Assembly (NCBI GenBank): GCA_963773585.1
Contig: CAVZBR010000005.1
Span: 124,001-188,000, forward strand
DNA length: 64,000 bases
Direction: 5' to 3'
DNA from: CAVXJN01 sp963773585
Lineage (GTDB): Bacteria > Pseudomonadota > Gammaproteobacteria > JASBUN01
Numbering within the stretch: position 1 is the stretch's first letter; the number at the start of each line of letters is the position of its first letter. Position numbers and translations under genes: made by a program. Positions 36,900 to 45,611 of the stretch are shown in pieces. A model generated the notes under the pieces. That model had not been told where the DNA came from and searched no databases. It saw only the letters and a program-made list of their open reading frames with translations.

Positions 36900-38762
36900 A
36901 TGAATGACAACAACACAAAACACGGCATGTCGCGACGGCAGTTTCTGACTGCGACCGGTCTCGCAGGAGTCGCCGGCGCGGGTCTCGCTACTGGCTTGGC
37001 GTCATATCCGGTGTGGGCCAAAGCAGAGGAAGGCGGCCTGGAGGCGCACGTGGAACCGGGAGAGCTCGACGAATATTACGGCTTCTGGAGCGGCGGCCAG
37101 TCCGGCGAGATCCGCATCCTCGGCGTGCCTTCGATGCGCGAAATGATGCGCATTGCGGTGTTCAACTACGATGGGGCAACCGGATACGGCCTCACCAACG
37201 AGAGCAAGCGCATACTCGGACCCGATGCGCCTCTGAACGGCGATGCCCATCATCCGCACATGAGCTACACCAACGGTACTTACGATGGCAAATACCTGTT
37301 CATCAATGACAAAGCCAACACCCGCGTCGCGCGTATCCGCTGCGACGTGATGAAGACCGACAAGATCGTCAAGATCCCGAACGTCCAGGCAATCCACGGT
37401 CTCCGCCCTCAAAAAATGCCTCGGACGAAGTATGTGTTCGCCAATGCCGAGTTCCGCATACCGCATCCGAACGACGGTCAGTTCTCAGACGACAACGACA
37501 AGTACTACACCATGTTCAATGCAATCGACGCCGACAATATGGAAGTCGCATTTCAAGTGGTCGTCGACGGTAACCTGGACAATACCGACGCCGATTACAG
37601 CGGCAAGTACGCCATATCCACCTGTTACAATTCCGAGGAAGGTTTCATCCTCGAAGAGACGATGCGCAACGAGCGCGACTGGGCGGTAATTTTCAATATC
37701 CCGCGCATCGAAGCAGCGATCAAAGCCGGCAAACACACCACCCTGGGTGACTCAAAAGTTCCCGTGCTGGACGGCCGGCATGATTCCAAGCTGACCGTCT
37801 ACGTGCCCGTCCCGAAAAGCCCCCATGGCATCAACGTCGCGCCGGACGGAAAATACGTCGTCGCAAACGGCAAGCTGTCGCCGACCTGTACTGTAATCGA
37901 ATGGTCCAAAGTCGACGATTGGTTCGACGGCAAGCTGAAGGATCCCCGCGACGTGGTGGTCGCCGAGCCCGAGCTTGGCCTCGGGCCCCTGCACACCGCG
38001 TTCGACGGTCGCGGCAATGCTTATACGACCTTGTTCATCGACAGCCAGATCGTCAAATGGAACATCGAAGATGCGATTCGCGCCTACGGGGGCGAAAAGA
38101 CCGATTACATCCGACAGAAGCTCGATGTGCACTATCAGCCTGGCCACAACCATACGAGCATGGGCGAGACCAAGGATGCTGACGGCAAGTGGTTGGTGTC
38201 GCTGTCCAAATTCTCAAAGGACAGGTTCCTCGCCTGTGGCCCGCTGCATCCCGAGAACGACCAACTGATCGATATCTCCGGCGATGAAATGAAGCTCGTG
38301 CATGACGGTCCAACCTTTGCCGAACCCCATGACTGCATCCTCGTGCATCGGAGCAGAGTGAAGCCGAAAAAGATCTGGAGCCGGGACGATCCGTATTTCG
38401 CCGAAACCGTTGCGATGGCCAAAAAGGACGGCGTTACGCTGGAAGCAGAGAACAAGGTTATCCGCGACGGCAACAAGGTGCGGGTCTACATGTTTTCTGT
38501 GGCACCCACCTTCGGAATGACCGAAATTCGGGTGAAAAAAGGCGACGAGGTCACCATTACCATCACGAATCTGGATCAGATCGAGGACGTCACGCATGGT
38601 TTTACACTGATCAACCACGGCATCGCCATGGAGATCAGTCCGCAGCAAACGTCGTCCGTAACTTTCACGGCCAAAGAGCCGGGGGTGCATTGGTACTACT
38701 GCCAATGGTTCTGCCATGCACTGCACATGGAAATGCGCGGCCGGCTGATCGTGGAAGCCTAA
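36900..38762 (+). CDS. nosZ: Nitrous oxide reductase, clade I (Tat-exported)
   Basis: This 620-residue periplasmic multicopper enzyme reduces N2O to N2. The twin-arginine signal SRRQFLTATGLAG (about 11-23) marks the clade I type. The seven-bladed propeller carries the CuZ histidines, including DAHHPHMSYTNG and GHNHTSMGE. The C-terminal cupredoxin domain has the CuA ligands C601, C605, H609 and M612 in YYCQWFCHALHMEM, plus the His in THGFTL. GGAGG is 6 nt before the ATG, and the gene is 19 nt from nosR. All ligands I can check are present, so it should be active if matured by NosDFYL. Confidence 0.97.
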   Translation: MNDNNTKHGMSRRQFLTATGLAGVAGAGLATGLASYPVWAKAEEGGLEAHVEPGELDEYYGFWSGGQSGEIRILGVPSMREMMRIAVFNYDGATGYGLTNESKRILGPDAPLNGDAHHPHMSYTNGTYDGKYLFINDKANTRVARIRCDVMKTDKIVKIPNVQAIHGLRPQKMPRTKYVFANAEFRIPHPNDGQFSDDNDKYYTMFNAIDADNMEVAFQVVVDGNLDNTDADYSGKYAISTCYNSEEGFILEETMRNERDWAVIFNIPRIEAAIKAGKHTTLGDSKVPVLDGRHDSKLTVYVPVPKSPHGINVAPDGKYVVANGKLSPTCTVIEWSKVDDWFDGKLKDPRDVVVAEPELGLGPLHTAFDGRGNAYTTLFIDSQIVKWNIEDAIRAYGGEKTDYIRQKLDVHYQPGHNHTSMGETKDADGKWLVSLSKFSKDRFLACGPLHPENDQLIDISGDEMKLVHDGPTFAEPHDCILVHRSRVKPKKIWSRDDPYFAETVAMAKKDGVTLEAENKVIRDGNKVRVYMFSVAPTFGMTEIRVKKGDEVTITITNLDQIEDVTHGFTLINHGIAMEISPQQTSSVTFTAKEPGVHWYYCQWFCHALHMEMRGRLIVEA

Positions 38763-38778
38763 TAGTGGAAGCCTAGTA
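38751..38778 (+). repeat. 14-bp tandem duplication across the nosZ stop
   Basis: GTGGAAGCCTAATA (38751-38764) is immediately followed by GTGGAAGCCTAGTA (38765-38778), 13 of 14 identical. The first copy encodes the last codons Val-Glu-Ala plus TAA; the second repeats them with TAG, now outside the gene. Confidence 0.8.
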
Positions 38779-38785
38779 TCGGGGT

Positions 38786-38812
38786 GCCATGCGATCCGCC
38801 GGGTCGCATGGC
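38786..38812 (+). promoter_or_regulatory. Strong nosZ-nosD intergenic hairpin
   Basis: GCCATGCGATCC (38786-38797), a 3-nt loop, then GGGTCGCATGGC (38801-38812) forms a 12-bp stem with one G-U wobble. No T-tract follows, so it is better read as an mRNA-stabilising or partial-terminator element that lets nosZ accumulate above nosDFYL. Confidence 0.65.
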
Positions 38813-38835
38813 GTTGCCGCTGAGAACTACAAACA

Positions 38836-40158
38836 ATGCGCTGCCGAAGCCGAATCGATTTGCTGTTACGCTTGGCGTCCATGGCGCTGGTGGTCGTGGC
38901 CGCAAGCCCGATCGCAGCATATGGCACAGACTGGCGAGCGGGTAAACATTCGCCGGGGCTGGCACAGGTGATTGCCCGCGCGGCCCCCGGGGATAGCATC
39001 CGCGTGTCGCCCGGGCACTATCGTGGGCCGCTGACAATCGACAAATCGCTGACCCTGGAAGGACAACCGGGCGCAGTGATCGACGGCGGTGGCGCCGGCA
39101 ACGTGCTTACGCTCTCCGCGCCGAATATCACTATCAGAGGCTTCACGCTACGCGGCTCCGGTCGCAACCTGACCAAAATGAACACCGTCGTATTCGTCGA
39201 CAAAAAAGCTTCAGGCGCGAGGATCGAAGACAACCGACTGCAGACCACCGCGTTCGGCATTTGGGTCGACGGCACGCAGAACGTGCGAATCACCGCCAAC
39301 CGAATTCATGGAGACCCCTCGATTCGGTCGCAGGATCGCGGTAACGGCATCCATCTGTTCAATACCACTGGCGCCATAGTGGCAGACAATGAGGTGTGGG
39401 AAACCAGGGACGGGATTTATATCGATACCAGCAATCGTAATACGCTGCGGACGAACCACTTGCATCATTTGCGCTACGGCATTCACTACATGTACTCGAA
39501 TCACAACAAGGTGATTGCCAATCGTACCGATCACACGCGTACCGGTTATGCGCTGATGCAATCCAAGTATCTGGAAGTCAGGGGCAATCACTCGGACCAG
39601 GATACCAATTACGGAATTCTTATGAATTACATTGTCTATAGCGTCATTGAGGACAACGTAGTGACGCGTACCCATTCGATCCTGGATCAGGACCGTAGCG
39701 GAAACCCCGTCGCAGGCACCGAAGGCAAGGCACTGTTCGTATACAACTGCCAGTTCAACCAAATCCGGGGAAACGTATTCGCCAACAGCGGCATCGGCGT
39801 GCACTTGACTGCGGGATCGGAAGACAATGCCGTATATGGCAATGCTTTCATACAAAATCGCGTGCAGGTCAAATACGTGGCGAACCGAGCGCAGGAATGG
39901 TCCAAGCAGGGACGGGGTAATTTCTGGAGTGATTACATCGGCTGGGATCTCAACGCCGATGGCGTCGGAGACAAGGCCTACCAACCCAATGACGGCATCG
40001 ACCAGGTGCTTTGGAAGTATCCAGCGGCGAAAGTTCTGATGAATAGTCCTGCAGTGAACACGCTGCATTGGGTGCAAGAACAATTCCCCATCCTGAGACC
40101 GCCGGGCGTGCAGGATAGCCATCCTTTGATGAAAAATCCCACAGAGCACGTGTCATGA
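38836..40158 (+). CDS. nosD: NosD, periplasmic beta-helix maturation protein
   Basis: This 440-residue protein has an N-terminal signal peptide (LLLRLASMALVVVAASPIAAYG) and a parallel beta-helix of CASH/PbH1 repeats (about 60-370), with repeating N-R-I/N-x-V steps. NosD works with the NosFY transporter to build the CuZ site of NosZ. The stop overlaps the nosF start by 4 nt. The family match is clear from the helix, the position between nosZ and nosF, and the conserved YGIHYMYSNHN segment. Confidence 0.94.
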   Translation: MRCRSRIDLLLRLASMALVVVAASPIAAYGTDWRAGKHSPGLAQVIARAAPGDSIRVSPGHYRGPLTIDKSLTLEGQPGAVIDGGGAGNVLTLSAPNITIRGFTLRGSGRNLTKMNTVVFVDKKASGARIEDNRLQTTAFGIWVDGTQNVRITANRIHGDPSIRSQDRGNGIHLFNTTGAIVADNEVWETRDGIYIDTSNRNTLRTNHLHHLRYGIHYMYSNHNKVIANRTDHTRTGYALMQSKYLEVRGNHSDQDTNYGILMNYIVYSVIEDNVVTRTHSILDQDRSGNPVAGTEGKALFVYNCQFNQIRGNVFANSGIGVHLTAGSEDNAVYGNAFIQNRVQVKYVANRAQEWSKQGRGNFWSDYIGWDLNADGVGDKAYQPNDGIDQVLWKYPAAKVLMNSPAVNTLHWVQEQFPILRPPGVQDSHPLMKNPTEHVS

Positions 40159-41078
40159 GCCACGCGATTGATTTTGCCGGCGTGGGTAAGACCTTCGTAC
40201 AGGTCCACGCGCTACGCGACGTCAACCTGCAGGTGAACGCCGGTGAGGTAGTCGGCTTGCTCGGCCATAACGGGGCCGGCAAGACCACCGCCATCAAGCT
40301 GATCCTGGGTATCATTGCGCCGAGTGCCGGTGAGCTAAGAGTACTGGGCCGGTCTCCGCGCGGCGCGCACGGCAACGAGCTGCGCATGCAATGGGGCTAC
40401 TTGCCGGAAAGCGTGAGCTTCTACGAGCAGTTGAGCGGCCGTGAAGTGCTGGCGTACTTCGCGCGTTTGAAAAGGGTCAAGCGCGAACTCAGTGAGCGGT
40501 TGTTGGAGCAGGTCGGACTGGCCGACGCCTCTGACCGGCGCGTAAAAACCTATTCCAAAGGCATGCGTCAGCGACTCGGGCTCGCGCAGGCCTTACTTGG
40601 ACAGCCGCGGCTGTTGCTGCTGGACGAACCGACCACCGGTCTGGATCCGATTGCTACGCGGGATTTCTTCAATACCCTCGATGAATTGCGCCGCCAGGGA
40701 ACGACCGTAATTCTATCGTCTCACATACTGCCTGGAATCGAGCAGCACGTGGATCGGGTCGCCATCTTGCGCGCCGGCGAATTGCGCGCATGGGGTACGC
40801 TGGAAGCGCTGCGTCAGGAGGCGGGGCTGCCGTTGAAAGTCCAGGTGCGAGGAAAGTGGCCGGAAGGATTCTGGGAGGAACGTCTGCGACAGCAGGGCAT
40901 TGACTCATACCGCGTCAATGGCACTCGTCTGGAAGTCGGCGCTACGGTCGCTTCCAAGCTGAAAATCATGCGGACATTGCTCCAGGATGAGCATGTCGAG
41001 GACATCGATGTGCAATCGCCATCACTGGAATCCTTGTATGTGCACTTCAACGCGCCACGGGGCGAGTCCAATGTATGA
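40155..41078 (+). CDS. nosF: NosF, ABC transporter ATP-binding protein
   Basis: This 307-residue ATPase has Walker A GHNGAGKTTAIK (near 37-48), ABC signature YSKGMRQRLGLAQ, Walker B LLLLDEPTTGLDP, and the H-loop His in LSSHILPG. It energises the NosDFY complex for CuZ maturation or sulfur export. It is coupled at both ends: ATGA overlap with nosD and an 8-nt overlap with nosY. Confidence 0.95.
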   Translation: MSHAIDFAGVGKTFVQVHALRDVNLQVNAGEVVGLLGHNGAGKTTAIKLILGIIAPSAGELRVLGRSPRGAHGNELRMQWGYLPESVSFYEQLSGREVLAYFARLKRVKRELSERLLEQVGLADASDRRVKTYSKGMRQRLGLAQALLGQPRLLLLDEPTTGLDPIATRDFFNTLDELRRQGTTVILSSHILPGIEQHVDRVAILRAGELRAWGTLEALRQEAGLPLKVQVRGKWPEGFWEERLRQQGIDSYRVNGTRLEVGATVASKLKIMRTLLQDEHVEDIDVQSPSLESLYVHFNAPRGESNV

Positions 41079-41901
41079 GATCATGACGGTCGCCGGCAAA
41101 GAATTTCGCGACGGCGTGCGCAATCGATGGGTGCTTGCGATCACTGTCATGTTGGCGCTGTTCGCATTGGGGTTGGCCTATTTCGGCGCCGCCGCGTCAG
41201 GGCAGGTAGGGTTCACCTCCCTTGACACCACCATCGTCAGTCTCGCCAGCCTCGCGATCTTCATCATTCCGCTCATCGCCTTACTGCTGGCGTATGACAC
41301 CGTGGTGGGAGAAGAGGATCAGGGCACGTTGTTGCTGCTGCTTAGTTATCCATTGAGCAGATTTCAACTACTGTCCGGCAAGTTCGTCGGACACGCAGCG
41401 GTGCTCGCGTTGTCGACGGCATTGGGATTCGGTCTGGCCGGAGTGGCGGTTGCCGGCGCCACGGGCAATCTCATGACGTCAGACACCTGGAAAGCATTCG
41501 GGTTCTTCATCGTCACTTCCGTGTTGCTGGGTTGGATATTCATCGCCATGGCTTACATTATCAGTGCGCTCGCCAGCGAAAAGTCCAAGGCAGCGGGGCT
41601 GGCATTGATCGTGTGGTTGTTTTTCGTGCTGGTATACGACCTGGGGCTCCTGGGCCTGCTGGTGGAGACGCAAGGCGGCGTCGGCGCCGATTTGTTTCCC
41701 TACCTGCTGCTGCTCAATCCCACCGACGTGTTCCGGCTGGCCAATCTTTCGGGATTCGAAGCGGCCCAGGCATACTCCGGTCTGGCATCGGTGGCTGCTG
41801 CGCGGGCGTTTCGGCCCGAGGTCCTGCTGGCGGTGCTTGCAGCGTGGGTGGTGATACCGTTCGTGATCTCGGCGTGGCTGTTCCGCCGCAGGAGGACGTG
41901 A
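41071..41901 (+). CDS. nosY: NosY, ABC transporter permease
   Basis: This 276-residue permease has about six transmembrane helices and the ABC-2 motif EDQGTLLLLLSYPLSRFQLLSGKF, followed by helices around VLALSTALGFGLAG and LALIVWLFFVLVYDLGLLGLL. It partners NosF. The true start is the ATG overlapping the nosF stop, as in other nos clusters; the longer open frame upstream is inside nosF. Confidence 0.94.
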   Translation: MYEIMTVAGKEFRDGVRNRWVLAITVMLALFALGLAYFGAAASGQVGFTSLDTTIVSLASLAIFIIPLIALLLAYDTVVGEEDQGTLLLLLSYPLSRFQLLSGKFVGHAAVLALSTALGFGLAGVAVAGATGNLMTSDTWKAFGFFIVTSVLLGWIFIAMAYIISALASEKSKAAGLALIVWLFFVLVYDLGLLGLLVETQGGVGADLFPYLLLLNPTDVFRLANLSGFEAAQAYSGLASVAAARAFRPEVLLAVLAAWVVIPFVISAWLFRRRRT

Positions 41902-41903
41902 GC

Positions 41904-42446
41904 ATGGGTGCCCGAACGATATTGGCTGCATGCCTGCTCACGGCGCTGCTGGCGGGCTGCGGCAAGTCCGAGCAACCCGGCGTGAGCGAGGCGAAGCCAG
42001 TGCCCATCGAAGCCGGCGACGAATGTCACGTATGCGGTATGTTGATCGATAAATTTCCGGGCCCGAAGGGAGAGGTGTATGTACGCGGCTCGGACAAGGT
42101 GCTGAAATATTGCTCGACCCGGGACTTGTTCAGCGAACTGTTGCAACCGGAAATGCAAGCGGCGGTGCAAGAGATCTACGTTCACGACATGGGCGCCACC
42201 GACTGGGAACATCCCTCTGACGCGGCGTTCACCGACGCACGCTCGGCGTGGTACGTAGCCGGCCATGACCTGCGCGGCGCAATGGGCCCAACCTTGGCGT
42301 CATTCGCGAAACGCGAGAACGCCGAACGTTTCATTGCCGAACACGGCGGCCGACTGCTTCGCTTCGATGATATTACCTTGGAAATGCTGGCGAGCCTGTC
42401 GGCAGGTGCGGACGGCAAAGACACGCGGAGCGGAGGGCAGCGATGA
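41904..42446 (+). CDS. nosL: NosL, copper chaperone lipoprotein
   Basis: This 180-residue protein starts 2 nt after nosY, with GGAGG before the ATG. The lipoprotein signal ends in LLAGC (Cys19), followed by the Cu(I)-binding motif CHVCGM (C41, C44, M46). NosL delivers copper to NosZ via NosDFY. The segment DECHVCGMLIDKFPGPKGEV is typical of the family. It is the last gene of the canonical nosRZDFYL set. Confidence 0.94.
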   Translation: MGARTILAACLLTALLAGCGKSEQPGVSEAKPVPIEAGDECHVCGMLIDKFPGPKGEVYVRGSDKVLKYCSTRDLFSELLQPEMQAAVQEIYVHDMGATDWEHPSDAAFTDARSAWYVAGHDLRGAMGPTLASFAKRENAERFIAEHGGRLLRFDDITLEMLASLSAGADGKDTRSGGQR

Positions 42447-42526
42447 CAGCGAACGTTTGCATACACGGAAACTCGGCTCGCACCGCCAACCTGATCTTGG
42501 CCTCGTGGAGCCGCAATCATGGCTGA
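42443..42526 (+). CDS. Possible 27-residue ORF bridging nosL and the DsrE gene
   Basis: The ATG overlaps the nosL stop (ATGA), and the TGA stop lies inside the next gene's ATGGCTGA start. The peptide begins MTANVCIHGN and ends ASWSRNHG. GGAGGGCAG lies just before the ATG. Overlap on both sides is the geometry of translational coupling, but the peptide has no recognisable domain, so the case rests only on the start/stop geometry and the ribosome site. Confidence 0.3.
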   Translation: MTANVCIHGNSARTANLILASWSRNHG

Positions 42527-42887
42527 AAAATTACTGCTTATTCTCTTGAACACGGACCTGGCGGATCCGGCCTCGGTGGGTACGCCGTTCTTCCAAGCCA
42601 CGGTCGCCGCGTCGATGGAATATGAAGTCGAAATGGTGTTCACTGGCGCTGCCGGCAAGCTGGTCAAACGCGGCGTAGCGGAATCGATATTGTTACCTGG
42701 CAGCACGGGCCAGACCGTATACGACCTGATCCGCGAAGCCCACGAAGCCGGTGTCAAGCTCAAGGTATGTGCGCCCGCCAAGGAACTGTGGGGGGACGAC
42801 GTGATCGCGGAGGTTGAGGAGACCGTAGGCGGTGGATATCTGATCGCCGCAGTCATGGCCGAAGGCACGGCGACGCTGACTTACTGA
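42519..42887 (+). CDS. DsrE-family protein downstream of nosL
   Basis: This 122-residue alpha/beta protein has the DsrE/DsrF-like pattern: an initial strand KLLLILLNTD, a middle EVEMVFTGAA, a VYDLIREAHEAGVKLKVCAPAKELWG segment with the Cys at the usual active-site position, and a C-terminal GGGYLIAAVMAEG helix. The family handles persulfide sulfur or related small-molecule transfer. Its placement at the end of the nos operon could reflect sulfur supply for the CuZ sulfide, but that is speculation. No signal peptide: cytoplasmic. Confidence 0.75.
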   Translation: MAEKLLLILLNTDLADPASVGTPFFQATVAASMEYEVEMVFTGAAGKLVKRGVAESILLPGSTGQTVYDLIREAHEAGVKLKVCAPAKELWGDDVIAEVEETVGGGYLIAAVMAEGTATLTY

Positions 42888-42949
42888 CGCGTTCGCTTTT
42901 CAAGCGCGCAGCTTGCACCGAAAAAGCTGGATGCGGTAGGTTCCAAAAT

Positions 42950-43606
42950 ATGGATCGGGCATTCTGGTTGGATCGCTGGCGGCGGGAAGAGATCGGCTTT
43001 CATCAGGCCGATGTGAACCCTCATCTGGCGAGCCATTGGCCCGGGCTCGGAGTCCCGTCTAGCGCGGAAGTATTCGTGCCGCTGTGCGGCAAGAGCCGCG
43101 ACATGCTCTGGCTGGCCGGCCAGGGCCACGCAGTCCGCGGAGTCGAAATCAGCCGGCTCGCGGTAGAGGCGTTTTTCGCGGAAAACGACCTGCAGGCGCA
43201 ACGCCAGCCGTTGGGCCCGTTCGAACGTTGGCAATGCGGTGAAATCGCGATTTTACTGGGGGATTTTTTCGACCTCCAGGCGGAGCACCTCGCCCGTACG
43301 GCGGCGGTTTACGATCGTGCTTCGTTGATTGCACTGCCCCCGGAGATGCGCACTCGCTATTCCCGTCACCTGGTCGATGTTTTGCCGGCGACGGCGACGG
43401 TGCTGTTGATCACCATGGCCTATCCCCAGCAGGAAATGAACGGCCCGCCGTTTTCAGTGCACGAAGACGAAGTGCACCGACTCTACGACCCGTATTACAA
43501 TGTGCGCTGCATCGCCAAACATGACATTTTGGCGCAAGCGCCGCGTTTCCAGGAAAAGGGGTTGAGCGCGTTGCAGGAAAACGTTTATCGACTCGACCGT
43601 TTGTGA
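42950..43606 (+). CDS. tpm: Thiopurine S-methyltransferase family (Tpm)
   Basis: This 218-residue SAM-dependent methyltransferase has FWLDRWRREEIGFHQ at the N-terminus, motif I VFVPLCGKSRDMLWLAGQGH, AVYDRASLIALPPEMR, and LLITMAYPQQEMNGPPFSV. These are the bacterial TPMT signatures, a family linked to methylation of thiopurines and of selenium or tellurium species. Cytoplasmic, with no operon partner. The ATG follows a 62-nt gap after the DsrE gene; the ribosome site is weak. Confidence 0.93.
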   Translation: MDRAFWLDRWRREEIGFHQADVNPHLASHWPGLGVPSSAEVFVPLCGKSRDMLWLAGQGHAVRGVEISRLAVEAFFAENDLQAQRQPLGPFERWQCGEIAILLGDFFDLQAEHLARTAAVYDRASLIALPPEMRTRYSRHLVDVLPATATVLLITMAYPQQEMNGPPFSVHEDEVHRLYDPYYNVRCIAKHDILAQAPRFQEKGLSALQENVYRLDRL

Positions 43607-43706
43607 CGGCAGGCCCGCGAGCGCCGCGTCCGCGCCAATATTTCGGTCCGAATGCTGGATGCTCGCGTTTCGCGCGATACAAGAACCGATCCCGAAATCC
43701 CCGACC

Positions 43707-44876
43707 ATGATCATCCATGTCGACATGGACGCTTTCTACGCCTCCGTGGAACTGCGTGAGCGGCCGGAGTTGGCGCAACGTCCCGTAGTCGTGGGCGGTA
43801 CGCCGGAGGGCAGGGGCGTGGTCGCCGCTGCCAGCTACGCGGCGCGGCGCTTCGGTATCCATAGCGCCATGCCGATGGCGCAAGCATTGAAGCGCTGCCC
43901 CGAACTAGTCGTGCTGCCGGTGCGCATGGCCCATTACGCCGAAGTCTCTGCCCAGATCCGCACAATCTTCGCGCGCTATACCCCCTTGATCGAGCCGTTA
44001 TCCCTGGATGAAGCATTTTTGGACGCGCGCGGGTCGGAAAAGCTGTTCGGTGCCAGCGTCGAAATCGGACATCGCATCAAGGACGAAATCCGGTGCGAGC
44101 TCGACTTGGTGGCATCGGTCGGTGTCGCCCCGAACAAGTTTCTCGCCAAAGTGGCCAGTGACCTGGACAAGCCCGACGGCTTCACCGTAGTGGCGCCAGA
44201 CAAGGTGCAGGCGTTTCTGGATCCGCTGCCCCTGACCCGACTCTGGGGAGTTGGCAAAGCCACCGACGCGACTTTGCGCGGTCTGGGTCTGGTCACCATT
44301 GCCGACCTGCGCCGGCAGGGCGAGGCGTTTCTGCTGAGTCGCTTCGGCAAGAGCGGACAGCACCTGTGGCAGCTTGCCCATGGCATCGATCCGCGTCCCG
44401 TGGTACCGGAACGGGAGGCGAAATCGATTTCCCACGAAACCACGTTCGAGACCGATGTCCGCGACCGGAATGTGTTGCATGACTGTCTGCTGCAACTCAC
44501 CGAGGCGGTGGCGGTGCGCTTGCGCGCAGAGGGACGCAAGGCACGCACGATATTTCTGAAGATCCGCTATCACGACTTTCGCACGCTGACCCGCAGCAAG
44601 ACGCTGGCGCAGGCAGATGACACCACCCAGGCGCTCTGGCACGCCGTCCAGCAATTGTTCGCCCAACGGTTGCCAGCGAATTTACCGCCGGTGCGTCTCT
44701 TGGGCATGGGGGTTGAGGGCCTTGAGGAGCCAGGCTTACAACAACCGGATTTGTTCGACGGCGCCATCGACGAGACGCAAAGGAAGCTGGACGACGTCGC
44801 CGATCGCATCCGCGCGCGATTCGGCGCCGCGTCGCTGCGACGCGGCGGCGTGCGGCATCCAGACCATGAAGAGTAA
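43707..44876 (+). CDS. dinB: DNA polymerase IV (DinB, Y-family)
   Basis: This translesion polymerase has 389 residues. Catalytic carboxylates are in HVDMDAFYASVE (first Asp pair) and LSLDEAFLDA (Asp-Glu). The helix-hairpin-helix region SVGVAPNKFLAKVASDLDKPDG and LWGVGKAT follow, then the little-finger domain. ATG 43707 is chosen because the conserved core starts at once; an earlier ATG has no homology. GGGGATTT, the half-site of the lexA upstream repeats, occurs in reverse orientation at 43695-43702, 5 nt before the start. SOS control is plausible. Confidence 0.94.
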   Translation: MIIHVDMDAFYASVELRERPELAQRPVVVGGTPEGRGVVAAASYAARRFGIHSAMPMAQALKRCPELVVLPVRMAHYAEVSAQIRTIFARYTPLIEPLSLDEAFLDARGSEKLFGASVEIGHRIKDEIRCELDLVASVGVAPNKFLAKVASDLDKPDGFTVVAPDKVQAFLDPLPLTRLWGVGKATDATLRGLGLVTIADLRRQGEAFLLSRFGKSGQHLWQLAHGIDPRPVVPEREAKSISHETTFETDVRDRNVLHDCLLQLTEAVAVRLRAEGRKARTIFLKIRYHDFRTLTRSKTLAQADDTTQALWHAVQQLFAQRLPANLPPVRLLGMGVEGLEEPGLQQPDLFDGAIDETQRKLDDVADRIRARFGAASLRRGGVRHPDHEE

Positions 44877-45594
44877 CCGCAACGGACCATTCGTCCCCTA
44901 TCTCGGGGTTGATTTGTCCAGCCGCTACGCCGCCCAGGTACGACCAATCGACGTCTGCGGTCTGAGTCCGGGGCATCGCGCCGGCCTGCGGGCCGAGTTC
45001 TGGCAGTGGCACTGGGACCCTGCAGACTCGCCGTTGGATCTGACGCCGTTACACGGCGAAATTGACAACGCCCGATGCGTCCTGGTGGACGGACCGCAGG
45101 CATTGGCAGGACGTGGCCGACGGCTGCGAGCCAGCGAACGAGTCTGCCGCACGGCGGGCAAAACACCCGCCACCATGCCAGCCGATGGGTCACCCTATGG
45201 GGCGTTTTTACGCTCCTCGGTGGAGTGGTTCGCGGCACTGCACGCGTCGGGTATCACCGTAAGTCCCGCCGGCGTCGTCGATGGCGTCAGCGAGTTCTAT
45301 CCGGGAGAAGGGTGGCTCCGTTTGAGTCAACGCCGACTGCCGCGTAAGACCAGCGCCGTGGGGCGCAAAGTGCGCCACGACCTGCTGCGCCGTTTCGGGG
45401 TGGAATTCAGCCGGGGAGCGGCGCTGAGCCACGACGCTTTGGACGCCTGCCTCGCGGCGCTTACAGCCGCGGCCGCCGATGGCGCAGTACCGGGATTGGC
45501 GGTGGAATCGGTAGGGCTGGCGTTGCAGCGGGGCGCGGACGGGATCTTGCGCGAGGGTCCGATCGTGCTCCCACGCCTTGTCGAAATAAGATGA
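44866..45594 (+). CDS. DUF429-like protein
   Basis: This 242-residue protein begins inside the 3' end of dinB (11-nt overlap). The N-terminus PYLGVDLSSRYAAQVRPIDVC looks like an RNase H-fold first strand with an Asp, and ARCVLVDGPQALA and SHDALDACLAALTAAA fit the DUF429 pattern of acidic residues. That suggests a nuclease-like fold, but the catalytic set is not certain. Function unknown. The overlap suggests co-transcription with dinB. Confidence 0.6.
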   Translation: MKSNRNGPFVPYLGVDLSSRYAAQVRPIDVCGLSPGHRAGLRAEFWQWHWDPADSPLDLTPLHGEIDNARCVLVDGPQALAGRGRRLRASERVCRTAGKTPATMPADGSPYGAFLRSSVEWFAALHASGITVSPAGVVDGVSEFYPGEGWLRLSQRRLPRKTSAVGRKVRHDLLRRFGVEFSRGAALSHDALDACLAALTAAAADGAVPGLAVESVGLALQRGADGILREGPIVLPRLVEIR

Positions 45595-45611
45595 GGATTG
45601 AGCGATAACAT

